Shown: positions 53,733 through 62,146, counted from the stretch's first letter. The stretch is 64,000 nucleotides of DNA from an uncultured Tenacibaculum sp. (GCF_947502995.1 NZ_CANNBW010000025.1:1-64000); one strand, 5' to 3'. Program-made: numbers and translations. Notes: a model not told the origin generated them from the sequence alone.

Positions 53733-54955
53733 AAAAGTCGATACTCAATGTTCTTGGTCCTGGATTACTTTTTGCTGGAGCTGCAATTGGAGTATCACAT
53801 TTAGTACAAGCAACGAGAGCTGGCGCTGATTATGGTCTGGGATTATTATGGGCAATAATTGTAGTGCATCTTTTTAAATATCCTTTTTTCAGATTCGGTC
53901 CACAATATGCTTCTGCAACTGGTGAAAGTTTACTTGATGGATACAAGAAACTAGGAAAACCTTATTTAATATTATATATGGTTGTAAATTTTATAACCAT
54001 GTTTACTATTCAGGCAGCAGTAACGATTGTTACTGCAGGATTAGCTAGTCAACTTTTTGGTATTACTCATAATTTAGTTCATTGGTCTTACATACTCTTA
54101 GTTGTAATAATTATCATTTTATTATTTGGTAAATATTCTTTCTTAGATAAGTTTATTAAATACATTATTTTATTTCTTACCATTAGCACATTACTCGCTG
54201 TAAGCATTGCTTTTTTTAAAAATGAATCTAGTTATTCTTTTCAACAAATATTACCTAAAAACGCCTTAGAAATAAGTTTTTTAATAGCTTTTTTAGGTTG
54301 GATGCCAGCGCCTTTGGATATTTCTATATGGCACTCACTTTGGTCTGTTGAAAAAAACAAAACAACTTCAGAAAAAATTACAGTAAAAAAATCAATTTTT
54401 GATTTTAACGTTGGATATTTAGGAACTTTATTTTTAGGGATCTGCTTTATTTTACTTGGAACCTTGGTCATGTTTAACACAGGAGAAACCTTTTCTTCTA
54501 GTGGAGGAAAGTTTGCTATTCAATTAATAGATTTATACACTAAAAATCTAGGAAGTTACTCTAAAATAATTATTGGTATAGCAGCTTTTACTACTATGTT
54601 TAGTACTACAATTACAACATTAGATGCTTCTCCTAGAGCAATGAGTAAAAGCACTGAACTATTCGGTTTTAAAAAGTTAAATTATTGGTTTTGGATACTT
54701 TTTCTTCTAATTGGTACTTGCATTATTCTAACTTTTTTCAAAAGTAGTATGCTTACCTTAGTAAAAATAGCTACTATCTTCTCTTTTTTAACAGCTCCTA
54801 TATTTGCTTTTCTTAATTTTAAATTGATAACAAGTTCCCATACTCCAAAAGAATTTCAGCCTAACTTATTCTTAAAAATTGTTAGTATTTTAGGTTTTAT
54901 CTTCCTTTTATCTTTTAGTTTATGGTATTTAAACACCTTTATTACAGCATCTTAA
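53729..54955 (+). CDS. NRAMP-family transporter lacking canonical metal motifs
   Basis: The 408-residue protein has about 11 membrane helices and an NRAMP-like start ('LGPGLLFAGAAIGVSHLVQA'). True NRAMP metal carriers have DPGN in helix 1 and MPH in helix 6; here these places read 'AGAAIGVSH' and 'GWMPAPLD'. It therefore may carry another ion such as Mg2+ or a different substrate. It is translationally coupled to the ECF sigma factor. Confidence 0.85.
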   Translation: MKKSILNVLGPGLLFAGAAIGVSHLVQATRAGADYGLGLLWAIIVVHLFKYPFFRFGPQYASATGESLLDGYKKLGKPYLILYMVVNFITMFTIQAAVTIVTAGLASQLFGITHNLVHWSYILLVVIIIILLFGKYSFLDKFIKYIILFLTISTLLAVSIAFFKNESSYSFQQILPKNALEISFLIAFLGWMPAPLDISIWHSLWSVEKNKTTSEKITVKKSIFDFNVGYLGTLFLGICFILLGTLVMFNTGETFSSSGGKFAIQLIDLYTKNLGSYSKIIIGIAAFTTMFSTTITTLDASPRAMSKSTELFGFKKLNYWFWILFLLIGTCIILTFFKSSMLTLVKIATIFSFLTAPIFAFLNFKLITSSHTPKEFQPNLFLKIVSILGFIFLLSFSLWYLNTFITAS

Positions 54956-55072
54956 GATAGTTTGCTTTTATTTTTTCTTAAAAAATTTAAAAAAAAACGG
55001 AAAAAAAATTAAATTAGCATGCTTTTTGATTATTTCTATCGGAGCAAATAAAACCCCAATATTTAAAAACAA

Positions 55073-55519
55073 ATGAAAAACGTTATTATTAAAGCAGTTT
55101 TATTATTAACTGTTCTATTATCCGTTCATGATTCTTTTTCTCAAGGAGAAGATTTTAAAAATGCTTTGAATACAAAAGATTTGCATTTCACGGGTGTGTT
55201 ACAACAGCAAAATGGGAAATTCCGTTACGATTATCACGACATTTATGAGAAAGACTCTTTAGCTAAAGATCTTCAAGCTAGTGGTTATCATGGAGGAGGT
55301 CCATCTTGGTTAGGAATTATTTATGGTGCATTTAAAGTTGGAGGAAGCGATTTAATCGATGGTTTAGAAATGAATGTAGAAGTTAGTGGAATTACATTTT
55401 GGAGCGCTAATAGAGATGATTTAGAAAAGATTGGAAGAATTGTATCGCTTGTTAAAACTAAGGATGGTGCACTTCAAATGGCTATTGATAAAGCAACTGA
55501 ACTAGATATTATGCAATAA
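55073..55519 (+). CDS. Exported protein of unknown function
   Basis: The 148-residue protein has a signal peptide ('AVLLLTVLLSVHDSFSQ') and a soluble domain with 'FTGVLQQQNGKFRYDYHDIY' and 'YHGGGPSWLGIIYGAFKVGG'. I do not recognise a family. It is read in the same direction as lipA, which follows 42 bp later but has its own promoter element. Confidence 0.75.
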   Translation: MKNVIIKAVLLLTVLLSVHDSFSQGEDFKNALNTKDLHFTGVLQQQNGKFRYDYHDIYEKDSLAKDLQASGYHGGGPSWLGIIYGAFKVGGSDLIDGLEMNVEVSGITFWSANRDDLEKIGRIVSLVKTKDGALQMAIDKATELDIMQ

Positions 55520-55533
55520 CAAACATTTCTTCG

Positions 55534-55541
55534 TAAATTTG
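55534..55541 (+). promoter_or_regulatory. -7 promoter element of lipA
   Basis: TAAATTTG, a perfect TAnnTTTG match, lies 20 bp before the lipA ATG and 14 bp after the previous stop. Confidence 0.55.
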
Positions 55542-55561
55542 TAATTCAAATTTATAATAGA

Positions 55562-56446
55562 ATGTCTGATAATTTAGCTACAACAATTACTAACCCACCT
55601 AGTGAGAGAGTAAAAAAACCAAAATGGTTACGTGTTAAATTGCCTGTTGGTAAAAAATACACAGAACTTCGTGGCTTAGTTGATAAATATAAACTTAATA
55701 CAATATGTACAAGTGGTAGTTGTCCTAACATGGGAGAATGTTGGGGAGAAGGTACTGCTACATTTATGATTTTAGGTAATATTTGTACAAGATCTTGCGG
55801 TTTTTGTGGAGTGAAAACAGGAAGACCTGAAACCGTAGAATGGGATGAGCCAGAAAAAGTAGCTCGTTCTATAAAGATCATGAATATTAAACATGCTGTA
55901 ATTACTTCTGTAGATCGTGATGATTTAAAAGATGGAGGCTCTATTATTTGGGCTGAAACTGTACAAGCCATTAGAAGAGCAAATCCGAATACTACTTTAG
56001 AAACTTTAATTCCAGATTTTCAAGGAAATGAAAAACTAATTGATCGTATTATCGAAGTACATCCAGAAGTTGTTTCACACAACATGGAAACTGTTCGTAG
56101 ATTAACACGTGAAGTTAGAATCCAAGCTAAATATGATAGAAGTTTAGGTGTTTTAAAATATTTAAAAGAAAATGGAATGAGAACCAAATCAGGTATTATG
56201 CTTGGTTTAGGTGAAACTGAAGAGGAAGTAATACAAACTATGAAAGATTTAAGAAATGTTGGACTTGATGTCATAACTATAGGACAATATTTACAACCTA
56301 CTAAAAAACACTTACCTGTTAAAGAATTTATAACTCCGGATCAATTCAAGAAATATGAAGAGCTTGGTAAAGAAATGGGCTTTATGTATGTAGAGAGTGG
56401 AGCTTTAGTACGCTCATCGTATAAAGCACACAAGCATGCTAGCTAA
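55562..56446 (+). CDS. lipA: Lipoyl synthase
   Basis: The 294-residue radical SAM enzyme inserts two sulfurs into octanoyl groups to make lipoate. The auxiliary cluster motif 'CTSGSCPNMGEC' and the radical SAM motif 'CTRSCGFC' are both present, as is the C-terminal 'GALVRSSYKA' with the Ser ligand of the auxiliary cluster. Length and motifs are standard. Confidence 0.98.
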   Translation: MSDNLATTITNPPSERVKKPKWLRVKLPVGKKYTELRGLVDKYKLNTICTSGSCPNMGECWGEGTATFMILGNICTRSCGFCGVKTGRPETVEWDEPEKVARSIKIMNIKHAVITSVDRDDLKDGGSIIWAETVQAIRRANPNTTLETLIPDFQGNEKLIDRIIEVHPEVVSHNMETVRRLTREVRIQAKYDRSLGVLKYLKENGMRTKSGIMLGLGETEEEVIQTMKDLRNVGLDVITIGQYLQPTKKHLPVKEFITPDQFKKYEELGKEMGFMYVESGALVRSSYKAHKHAS

Positions 56447-56539
56447 ACTTTTTATTGTGAATTCCTTAACAAAACAGCTCTTTAAAGTTAAAAAATTGTA
56501 AACTATAAAATAAAACAAAAAACTTACAGTTATAATTCA

Positions 56540-56658
56540 TAATTTTGGCACAGTAATTGAAAACTAAATATTGTGTAAACAGTAATTGTTTTCATTGTGT
56601 AAATTATTTGAATTAGTTGATTAACAGAAGCCGTCTCAGAGAGATGGCTTTTGATTTT
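56540..56658 (+). ncRNA. Candidate small RNA with own promoter and terminator
   Basis: TAATTTTG at 56540-56547 is a perfect -7 element with no frame behind it. About 75 nt later a hairpin (AAGCCGTCTC 56628-56637 with GAGATGGCTT 56641-56650, one G-T pair) ends in a T-rich tract. The roughly 100-nt transcript has two copies of ATTGTGTAAA and closing helices TAAT/ATTA and AACTAA/TTAGTT that could give one long bulged hairpin. A 6S-like RNA is one possibility, but I cannot show it. The hairpin could instead be the lipA terminator. Confidence 0.45.
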
Positions 56659-56710
56659 TATAGAATTACACTAAAAACATCAAATTAAAAAACAACATTT
56701 TTATTCAATA

Positions 56711-56735
56711 AAAAAACCACCTTAAAGGTGGTTTT
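56711..56735. terminator. Bidirectional terminator
   Basis: AAAACCACCTT (56713-56723) and AAGGTGGTTTT (56725-56735) form a perfect 11-bp stem with A and T runs outside. It ends the small membrane protein gene on the minus strand. Confidence 0.82.
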
Positions 56736-56741
56736 ATATTT

Positions 56742-56981
56742 TTAAACTATTTGTATCAGAAAGGTGATAAACACGCACAAAACAAACATTAAAATGGTTA
56801 AGCTTGATACAAACAAGATCTTCTTTAGATTACTATTAATATGATCTCTATAAAAAGTGGTTTTCCTAATTAGGAAATTCGATAAGTACACTAAAACAAA
56901 TACTGGTAGACCGTAATATATTACTAGCACTAAAAGTAATTGTTGAATATTACTTGGACCTCCACATAAAAAATGAATCAT
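56742..56981 (-). CDS. Small membrane protein of unknown function
   Basis: The 79-residue protein has two hydrophobic helices (about 14-38 and 58-78) joined by a basic loop ('RKTTFYRDHINSNLKK'). It begins 6 bp after the cysteine synthase stop and ends at a terminator, which supports it as a real gene co-transcribed with that enzyme. No family is recognised. Confidence 0.65.
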   Translation of the reverse strand: MIHFLCGGPSNIQQLLLVLVIYYGLPVFVLVYLSNFLIRKTTFYRDHINSNLKKILFVSSLTILMFVLCVFITFLIQIV

Positions 56982-56987
56982 AGAATA

Positions 56988-57968
56988 TTATTCTAAGTAT
57001 CCCATTTTTTTCATCCATTCATCGTTGAACATTTTACCAACATAACGACTTCCATGGTCATGGAATAAAACAACAACTATATCATCTTCATTAAAATGTT
57101 CTTTTAACTGCAATAAACCTTTCATTGCTGCTCCTGCAGAATTTCCTAAGAACATTCCCTCTTTTTTAGCTAATAACTGTGTGTAGACAGCTGCATCTTT
57201 GTCTGTAACCTTGGTAAATCCATCAATAATACTAAAGTCTACATTCTTTGGTAAAATATCTTCTCCAATCCCTTCTGTTACGTAAGGATAGATTTCATTT
57301 TCATCGAAAATACCAGTTTCATGATACTTTTTAAATACTGATCCGTAGGTATCAATTCCCCAAACTTTAACGTTAGGATTTTTCTCCTTTAAATACTTTC
57401 CTACTCCTGAAATAGTTCCTCCTGTTCCAACACCAACTACGAAATGAGTAATTTTTCCTTCTGTTTGCTCCCAAATTTCAGGTCCAGTACTTTCATAATG
57501 TCCTTTTGCATTACTTGGATTATCATATTGATTAACATACCAAGCATTCTCAGTTTCTTCTGCCAATCTCCTTGAAACTGAATAATAACTTCTAGGATCA
57601 TCTGGTTCAACATTTGTAGGACAAACAACAACCTCTGCTCCTACAGCTTTTAAAATATCAATTTTCTCTTTACTCTGCTTATCTGCCATTACAAATACAC
57701 ATTTGTATCCTTTTACGATAGCAGCCAAAGCTAATCCCATTCCCGTATTTCCTGAAGTACCTTCAATAATAGTTCCTCCTGGCTTTAACCTTCCATCTGC
57801 TTCAGCATCTTCAATCATTTTTAAAGCCATTCTATCCTTTACAGAATTACCAGGATTAAACGTTTCGTATTTAGCTAAAACCAAACAAGGTAATTCTTCA
57901 GCTAATGTATTTATCTTGACTAAAGGTGTATTCCCTATAGTTTCTAGAATATTCTTTGCGTATTTCAT
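56988..57968 (-). CDS. PLP-dependent cysteine synthase family protein
   Basis: From ATG at 57968 the enzyme has 326 residues and starts MKYAKNILETIGNTPLVKIN, the usual start of the CysK/CysM family. The PLP lysine is in 'PGNSVKDRMALKMI', the substrate loop is 'EGTSGNTGMGLA', and the phosphate-binding loop is 'GVGTGGTISG'. It makes cysteine from O-acetylserine or a related substrate, or belongs to the cystathionine beta-synthase branch. The frame is open 54 bp further upstream but conservation starts at 57968. Confidence 0.93.
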   Translation of the reverse strand: MKYAKNILETIGNTPLVKINTLAEELPCLVLAKYETFNPGNSVKDRMALKMIEDAEADGRLKPGGTIIEGTSGNTGMGLALAAIVKGYKCVFVMADKQSKEKIDILKAVGAEVVVCPTNVEPDDPRSYYSVSRRLAEETENAWYVNQYDNPSNAKGHYESTGPEIWEQTEGKITHFVVGVGTGGTISGVGKYLKEKNPNVKVWGIDTYGSVFKKYHETGIFDENEIYPYVTEGIGEDILPKNVDFSIIDGFTKVTDKDAAVYTQLLAKKEGMFLGNSAGAAMKGLLQLKEHFNEDDIVVVLFHDHGSRYVGKMFNDEWMKKMGYLE

Positions 57969-58026
57969 TTCGTTAAGTTTGCTGTGCAAATATAGGTTTA
58001 TCAAACGATAATTTAAAGCCAATAAA

Positions 58027-58048
58027 AAATCCCGATAAATCGGGATTT
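58027..58048 (-). terminator. Terminator after the lipoprotein gene at 58056
   Basis: AAATCCCGAT (58027-58036) pairs perfectly with ATCGGGATTT (58039-58048). The A-run to its left gives Ts on the minus strand. It starts 8 bp after that gene's stop and separates it from the cysteine synthase gene. Confidence 0.8.
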
Positions 58049-58055
58049 GTATATT

Positions 58056-58616
58056 TTAATTGAACCAAACAATAAAGGATTTAATCTTCGCCAAATCAGG
58101 TATTTGTTCGATACTAACTTTTTTCATATTAAACTCTTTCAAGCCTAATTCTTCTTTATCTATAGCTATCGTAGCATTTAAATCATCTATAAAAATAGTA
58201 GCTGAAGAAAATGACGTTTCAATTTTACTTATCGCATTGTTTGCATTAATGTCTCTAAAAGTAGAAAGTACATTTAATCCATTTATCGTTTTAAATCTTT
58301 CATCAAAAACTTCAATACTCTTGATTGTTGAAGTAGAATCTAATTGTTCTCTTGGAACTATCGTTAATAAATGTTTTCCTCCTTTTTCGAAAATCTGATA
58401 TTCATCATCATCTTGGAAATAGTAATTTCCTTTGGCTCCTTCACTTAAAATTTTAACAATAGAATCTTTAGCAAAAATTTTATCTAAATCTTGCATTGTA
58501 GTTTCTTTTGTGATTTGCCCTACTTTTCCTTTAGCAATCGTGTATTTATCTTTACTACACTGTGTACTTACAATTGCAACACAAACAACCAACACGATTT
58601 TGAATAATTTTCTCAT
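58056..58616 (-). CDS. Lipoprotein of unknown function
   Basis: The 186-residue protein has a probable lipoprotein signal ('IVLVVCVAIVSTQC', Cys 20; the last residues differ from the classic lipobox). The mature part is small and mixed alpha/beta ('TMQDLDKIFAKDSIVKIL', 'IEVFDERFKTINGLNV'). No family is recognised. It is monocistronic with its own terminator. Confidence 0.78.
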   Translation of the reverse strand: MRKLFKIVLVVCVAIVSTQCSKDKYTIAKGKVGQITKETTMQDLDKIFAKDSIVKILSEGAKGNYYFQDDDEYQIFEKGGKHLLTIVPREQLDSTSTIKSIEVFDERFKTINGLNVLSTFRDINANNAISKIETSFSSATIFIDDLNATIAIDKEELGLKEFNMKKVSIEQIPDLAKIKSFIVWFN

Positions 58617-58662
58617 TTAAATTAGTTTCTTATATAACGTTTATTTACTCTCTTTAGTTTAA

Positions 58663-60186
58663 TTAGATTACTTTCTTTAAAATACCAAACACAGCACGAA
58701 TAAATGTGGCACTTGTTAATACTTTAACTACTGGGTTTTGACGTGTACTTCTACGTGAACTACTCGAACTTCTTTTTCTTTTTAATTTTTCTTCCTCTTT
58801 CCTTCTATCTTCTTCAGATTTTTTCTTGTTAATACTATCGATCTTCTCACCTAACAATTCATAAGCACTTTCTCTATCGATTGTATCATTATACTTTTTA
58901 GTTAATTTAGAATTCCCTATGACTTCTTGAATTTCTTTCTCTGTCAAAACATCCATTCTACTCATTGGAGCTCTTAGCATTGTTCTTGCTAAAGGAGTAG
59001 GAATTCCTTTTTCGTTTAAAACTGTTACAAAAGCTTCTCCAATTCCTAATTGAGTTAATACTTCACTTGTATTATAAAAATTTGAATCAGGATAATTCTC
59101 TGCGGCTAATTTTAGCGCTTTTCTATCTTTTGCTGTAAATGCACGTAAAGCATGCTGTACTTTCATTCCTAATTGGGCCAAAACATCTTCTGGAACATCT
59201 TTAGGGTTCTGAGTTACAAAATACAATCCTATTCCTTTAGATCGTATTAATTTAACAATACTTTCTATCTGACTTAGTAATGCTTTTGAAGCTTCATCAA
59301 AAACCAAATGTGCTTCATCTATAAAAATAATTAACTCTGGTCTGCCACTATCACCTTGTTCAGGAAATGTTTCATAAACTTCTGCTAATAATTGTAACAT
59401 AAATGTTGAAAACAGCTTCGGTTTATCTTGAATATCAGTTAATCTTAATACAGATATTACACCTCTACCATTTTCATCAACTCTGGTTAAATCATCAACT
59501 TCAAACGATTTTTCACCGAAGAATAACTCTCCTCCTTGTTGTTCTAATTCTACAATTTTTCTTAAAATCGCTCCTGTACTAGAAGTTGAAATTCTTCCAT
59601 ATTCTGCGGAAATCTCTTCTTTTCCTTCTGCTGTAATGAATTGCAACATCTTTTTAAAATCCTTTAGATCTAAAAGAGGTAATTGGTTATCATCACAATA
59701 TTTAAAAATAATAGCTAAAATTCCAGATTGTGTTTCTGTTAAATCTAAAATTCTTGATAATAAAACTGGACCAAATTCTGAAACAGTTGCTCGTAAACGA
59801 ACTCCATCTTGTTCTGATATTGATAAAATTTCTATTGGAAATTTTTTAGCATCAAACGGAATACCAATTTTCTCATGACGTTCGTCTATCTTTGGATGTC
59901 CTGGGCTAGGCTGTGCTAATCCACTTAAATCACCTTTAACATCCATTAATAAAACAGGAATACCTTTTTCAGACATGTTCTCTGCTAGAATCTGTAAAGT
60001 TTTAGTTTTTCCTGTACCTGTTGCACCAGCAATTAGTCCGTGTCTGTTAAGTGTTTTTAAAGGTATATTTACTAACGCGTTAGTTACAGTTTCTTCTCCT
60101 AACATTCCTGCACCTAACGTAATAAAATCTCCTTTGCATTTGTACCCTTCATTTATGTAATTGAAGAACGACTCCGTTTGACTCAT
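58663..60186 (-). CDS. HerA-like ATPase (DUF853 family)
   Basis: The 507-residue protein has Walker A 'GATGTGKTKTLQ' near residue 55, Walker B 'LIIFIDEAHLVFDEA' near 290 and 'VTQNPKDVPEDVLAQLG' after it, all typical of HerA/FtsK-type hexameric ATPases of the DUF853 group. The C-terminus is basic and Ser/Arg-rich ('KRKRSSSSSRRSTRQ'), with a short hydrophobic end. DNA-related motor activity is known for HerA relatives but not for this group. It stands alone. Confidence 0.92.
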   Translation of the reverse strand: MSQTESFFNYINEGYKCKGDFITLGAGMLGEETVTNALVNIPLKTLNRHGLIAGATGTGKTKTLQILAENMSEKGIPVLLMDVKGDLSGLAQPSPGHPKIDERHEKIGIPFDAKKFPIEILSISEQDGVRLRATVSEFGPVLLSRILDLTETQSGILAIIFKYCDDNQLPLLDLKDFKKMLQFITAEGKEEISAEYGRISTSSTGAILRKIVELEQQGGELFFGEKSFEVDDLTRVDENGRGVISVLRLTDIQDKPKLFSTFMLQLLAEVYETFPEQGDSGRPELIIFIDEAHLVFDEASKALLSQIESIVKLIRSKGIGLYFVTQNPKDVPEDVLAQLGMKVQHALRAFTAKDRKALKLAAENYPDSNFYNTSEVLTQLGIGEAFVTVLNEKGIPTPLARTMLRAPMSRMDVLTEKEIQEVIGNSKLTKKYNDTIDRESAYELLGEKIDSINKKKSEEDRRKEEEKLKRKRSSSSSRRSTRQNPVVKVLTSATFIRAVFGILKKVI

Positions 60187-60277
60187 CTTTTATTATTTTT
60201 TGATAAAAATACTATTAATATCAGCATTTCAAAAAGTAGAGCATAATAATTTTAAGTAACTTTCATTCTCTTTTAAG

Positions 60278-60285
60278 TAAATTTG
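60278..60285 (+). promoter_or_regulatory. -7 promoter element of the RidA/queE unit
   Basis: TAAATTTG, a perfect TAnnTTTG match, lies 22 bp before the ATG at 60308 and should drive both the RidA-like gene and queE. Confidence 0.55.
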
Positions 60286-60307
60286 TAATTCAATTAAATA
60301 TTTCCAC

Positions 60308-60814
60308 ATGAAATCACTGAATATCTTAACTTTAACTATTACAATACTTATTTCTTCATGTACTACAAATAATAATACTAATAATACAAAAACGCCTACT
60401 GAAAAAGAAAATTTAATCTTCCATAGTTCTAAATTAGAACGTAAAAAAAATGCTCCTTTTTCAGATGCTGTTGAAGTTGGTAATACATTGTATTTAGCAG
60501 GTCAGGTTGGTATTAATCCTGAAACAAACAAATTACCTGAAGGAGGTATTGGCCCAGAAGCAAGACAAACTTTAGAAAATATAAAAGCTGTTTTGGCAGC
60601 ACACGGTTCAGATTTAGAACATGTAGTAAAATGTACTGTAATTTTATCTACTACAGACGACTTTGCAGCATTTAATAAAATTTTTCGTGAATATTTCCCT
60701 AAAAATAAGCCTGCAAGAACTACATTTGCAGCCGGTTTGCTCGTAGGAGCAAAAATTGAGATTGATGTAATAGCGGTAAAAGCAGATGGATTTAAAGACG
60801 CAAGAGTTAATTAA
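60308..60814 (+). CDS. RidA-family protein with lipoprotein signal
   Basis: The 168-residue protein starts with 'ILTLTITILISSC', a lipoprotein signal, then a Thr/Asn-rich linker and a complete RidA fold: 'NAPFSDAVEVGNTLYLAGQV', 'TLENIKAVLAAHGSDLEHVV' and 'NKPARTTFAAGLLVGAKIEI' with the Arg that binds carboxylates. RidA enzymes normally deaminate reactive enamines in the cytoplasm; this one should sit in the envelope. It overlaps queE by up to 29 nt. Confidence 0.92.
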   Translation: MKSLNILTLTITILISSCTTNNNTNNTKTPTEKENLIFHSSKLERKKNAPFSDAVEVGNTLYLAGQVGINPETNKLPEGGIGPEARQTLENIKAVLAAHGSDLEHVVKCTVILSTTDDFAAFNKIFREYFPKNKPARTTFAAGLLVGAKIEIDVIAVKADGFKDARVN

Positions 60815-61415
60815 AAAAGGTGAAATGCTTCCTTTAATGGAAGAGTTTTATACAATACAAGGTGAAGGGGCTCATACAGGAACAGCAGCTTATTTTATTA
60901 GAATTGGAGGCTGTGATGTTGGATGTCATTGGTGCGATGTTAAAGAAAGTTGGGATGCTAATTTACACCCACCAACTTTAACTGACCTAATAGTTACCAA
61001 TGCAAAAAAATATGCAGAAACCGTTGTTGTTACTGGTGGAGAACCTTTAATGTGGAGTTTAGATTATATTACCGAACAATTACAAGCAAAAGGTATTAAA
61101 ACTCATATAGAAACCTCAGGAGCATATAAATTTTCTGGTGTTTGGGATTGGTTTTGTTTATCTCCTAAAAAAACAAAACTGCCTTTAAATAGAGCTTATG
61201 AAGAAGCTGATGAACTTAAAATGATTATACATAATAAGAATGATTTTGAGTTTGCTGAAGAACAAGCCGCAAAAGTTAACAATAACTGTAAGCTTTATTT
61301 ACAACCAGAATGGAGTAAACGTGATAAAATGATTCCTTTAATTATAGATTATGTTATGAATCATCCTAAGTGGAAAATCTCCTTACAAACGCATAAATAC
61401 TTAAATATTCCATAA
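60786..61415 (+). CDS. queE: 7-carboxy-7-deazaguanine synthase
   Basis: The 209-residue radical SAM enzyme makes the 7-deazaguanine core of queuosine. It shows 'EFYTIQGEGAHTGTAAYFIR' and the cluster motif 'CDVGCHWC' (C-x3-C-x2-C), plus 'VVTGGEPLMW'. The given start overlaps the RidA gene by 29 nt; ATG at 60825 (MLPLMEEFY...) would avoid the overlap and also fits the family start. Confidence 0.95.
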   Translation: MDLKTQELIKKGEMLPLMEEFYTIQGEGAHTGTAAYFIRIGGCDVGCHWCDVKESWDANLHPPTLTDLIVTNAKKYAETVVVTGGEPLMWSLDYITEQLQAKGIKTHIETSGAYKFSGVWDWFCLSPKKTKLPLNRAYEEADELKMIIHNKNDFEFAEEQAAKVNNNCKLYLQPEWSKRDKMIPLIIDYVMNHPKWKISLQTHKYLNIP

Positions 61416-61419
61416 ACTA

Positions 61420-61447
61420 AAAAAACGTCCAACCTTGGACGTTTTTT
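61420..61447 (+). terminator. Terminator of queE
   Basis: AAAAAACGTCCAA (61420-61432) and TTGGACGTTTTTT (61435-61447) form a perfect stem ending in a T-run, 5 bp after the queE stop. Confidence 0.9.
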
Positions 61448-61492
61448 AGTTTCAAACAATTTTCCTCCTTTTTTTAGCTTAGTGCTTTTCTT

Positions 61493-61646
61493 CCATAGAA
61501 TTTCCCCCGAACGACTATGGTATAAATTGTTTTTTATACCCGTACCTTATATATAAGGACTTTTAACGTTGACAAAGATATAATGCACTTTTCTTACACT
61601 GGTACGGGTCACCCACACTTTTGGTGTGGGTGACCCGCACTTTTTT
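61493..61646 (+). ncRNA. Run of four inverted repeats ending in a GC-rich terminator
   Basis: CCATAG/CTATGG (61493-61498, 61515-61520), GGTATAAA/TTTATACC (61519-61526, 61533-61540), the palindrome CCTTATATATAAGG (61545-61558) and a perfect 14-bp stem CGGGTCACCCACAC/GTGTGGGTGACCCG (61605-61618, 61624-61637) followed by six T. The last hairpin is far richer in G and C than its surroundings. No frame and no clear promoter were found. It may be a small RNA or a remnant of a palindromic element. Confidence 0.4.
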
Positions 61647-61694
61647 AAAAAATACCTTGCTTTTAACAGTTTTTAACATCTCACTAAAATTTTG

Positions 61695-61702
61695 TATATT
61701 TG
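61695..61702 (+). promoter_or_regulatory. Promoter of small transcription unit A
   Basis: TATATTTG is a perfect -7 element. TTTT at 61671-61674 stands at the -33 place (20-nt spacer). Transcription would start close to the ATG at 61709, so the message would be leaderless or nearly so. Confidence 0.55.
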
Positions 61703-61708
61703 GCACAC

Positions 61709-61828
61709 ATGAATAAAATGATTTTACATACACAATCGTCTGCTAATTATAGCTTACGTAGTTTAAAAGAAGTTGGAAAACAACTCTTTAAAAATCGGAA
61801 TGAAAAAAATTACACTATACATTTATGA
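61709..61828 (+). CDS. Small open frame A, 39 residues
   Basis: The frame starts MNKMILHTQSSANYSLRSLK and ends 'NEKNYTIHL'. It lies between a perfect promoter element and a strong terminator, which argues that the region is transcribed. The peptide is basic and has no signal or known motif. It could be a regulatory peptide or simply a frame within a small RNA. Confidence 0.4.
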   Translation: MNKMILHTQSSANYSLRSLKEVGKQLFKNRNEKNYTIHL

Positions 61829-61856
61829 TATTATAAATGTTAGTATAACAATATAT

Positions 61857-61890
61857 AAAAGGCGTCCGATTTACATCAGACGCCTTTTTT
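61857..61890 (+). terminator. Terminator of small unit A
   Basis: AAAAGGCGTC (61857-61866) pairs with GACGCCTTTT (61879-61888), with GA/TC pairs extending the stem inward, and T continues to 61890. It lies 28 bp after frame A. Confidence 0.85.
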
Positions 61891-62070
61891 AATACAGTAA
61901 TATATGATAAATAGGTAAAAAAGACATAAAAATTGAAGGTTTTAAACACTGAAAAACTATTTAGTTAGATAAACTCAAATTGAAAATATCTGGAAACTTT
62001 CCGGACAGCAAACTTATTACCCAAAAACAACATAAAACACTATTAATCAATAATTTATTCAATTAAATTA

Positions 62071-62101
62071 TTTGTAGATTTCAAAAAAGATTATATATTT
62101 G
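62071..62101 (+). promoter_or_regulatory. Promoter of small transcription unit B
   Basis: TTTG at 62071-62074 and TATATTTG at 62094-62101 with a 19-nt spacer form a complete Bacteroidota promoter, the best in the window. The leader before frame B is about 40 nt and contains the palindromic pair TGAGA..TCTCA. Confidence 0.65.
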
Positions 62102-62146
62102 TCATGTAATTAAATGAGAATAAATCTCATTATTAATAAATAAAAA

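Noticed and set aside
57969..58022. Longer start of the cysteine synthase
   Set aside because: Family conservation starts at MKYAKNIL (57968) and the extension covers the likely promoter region.
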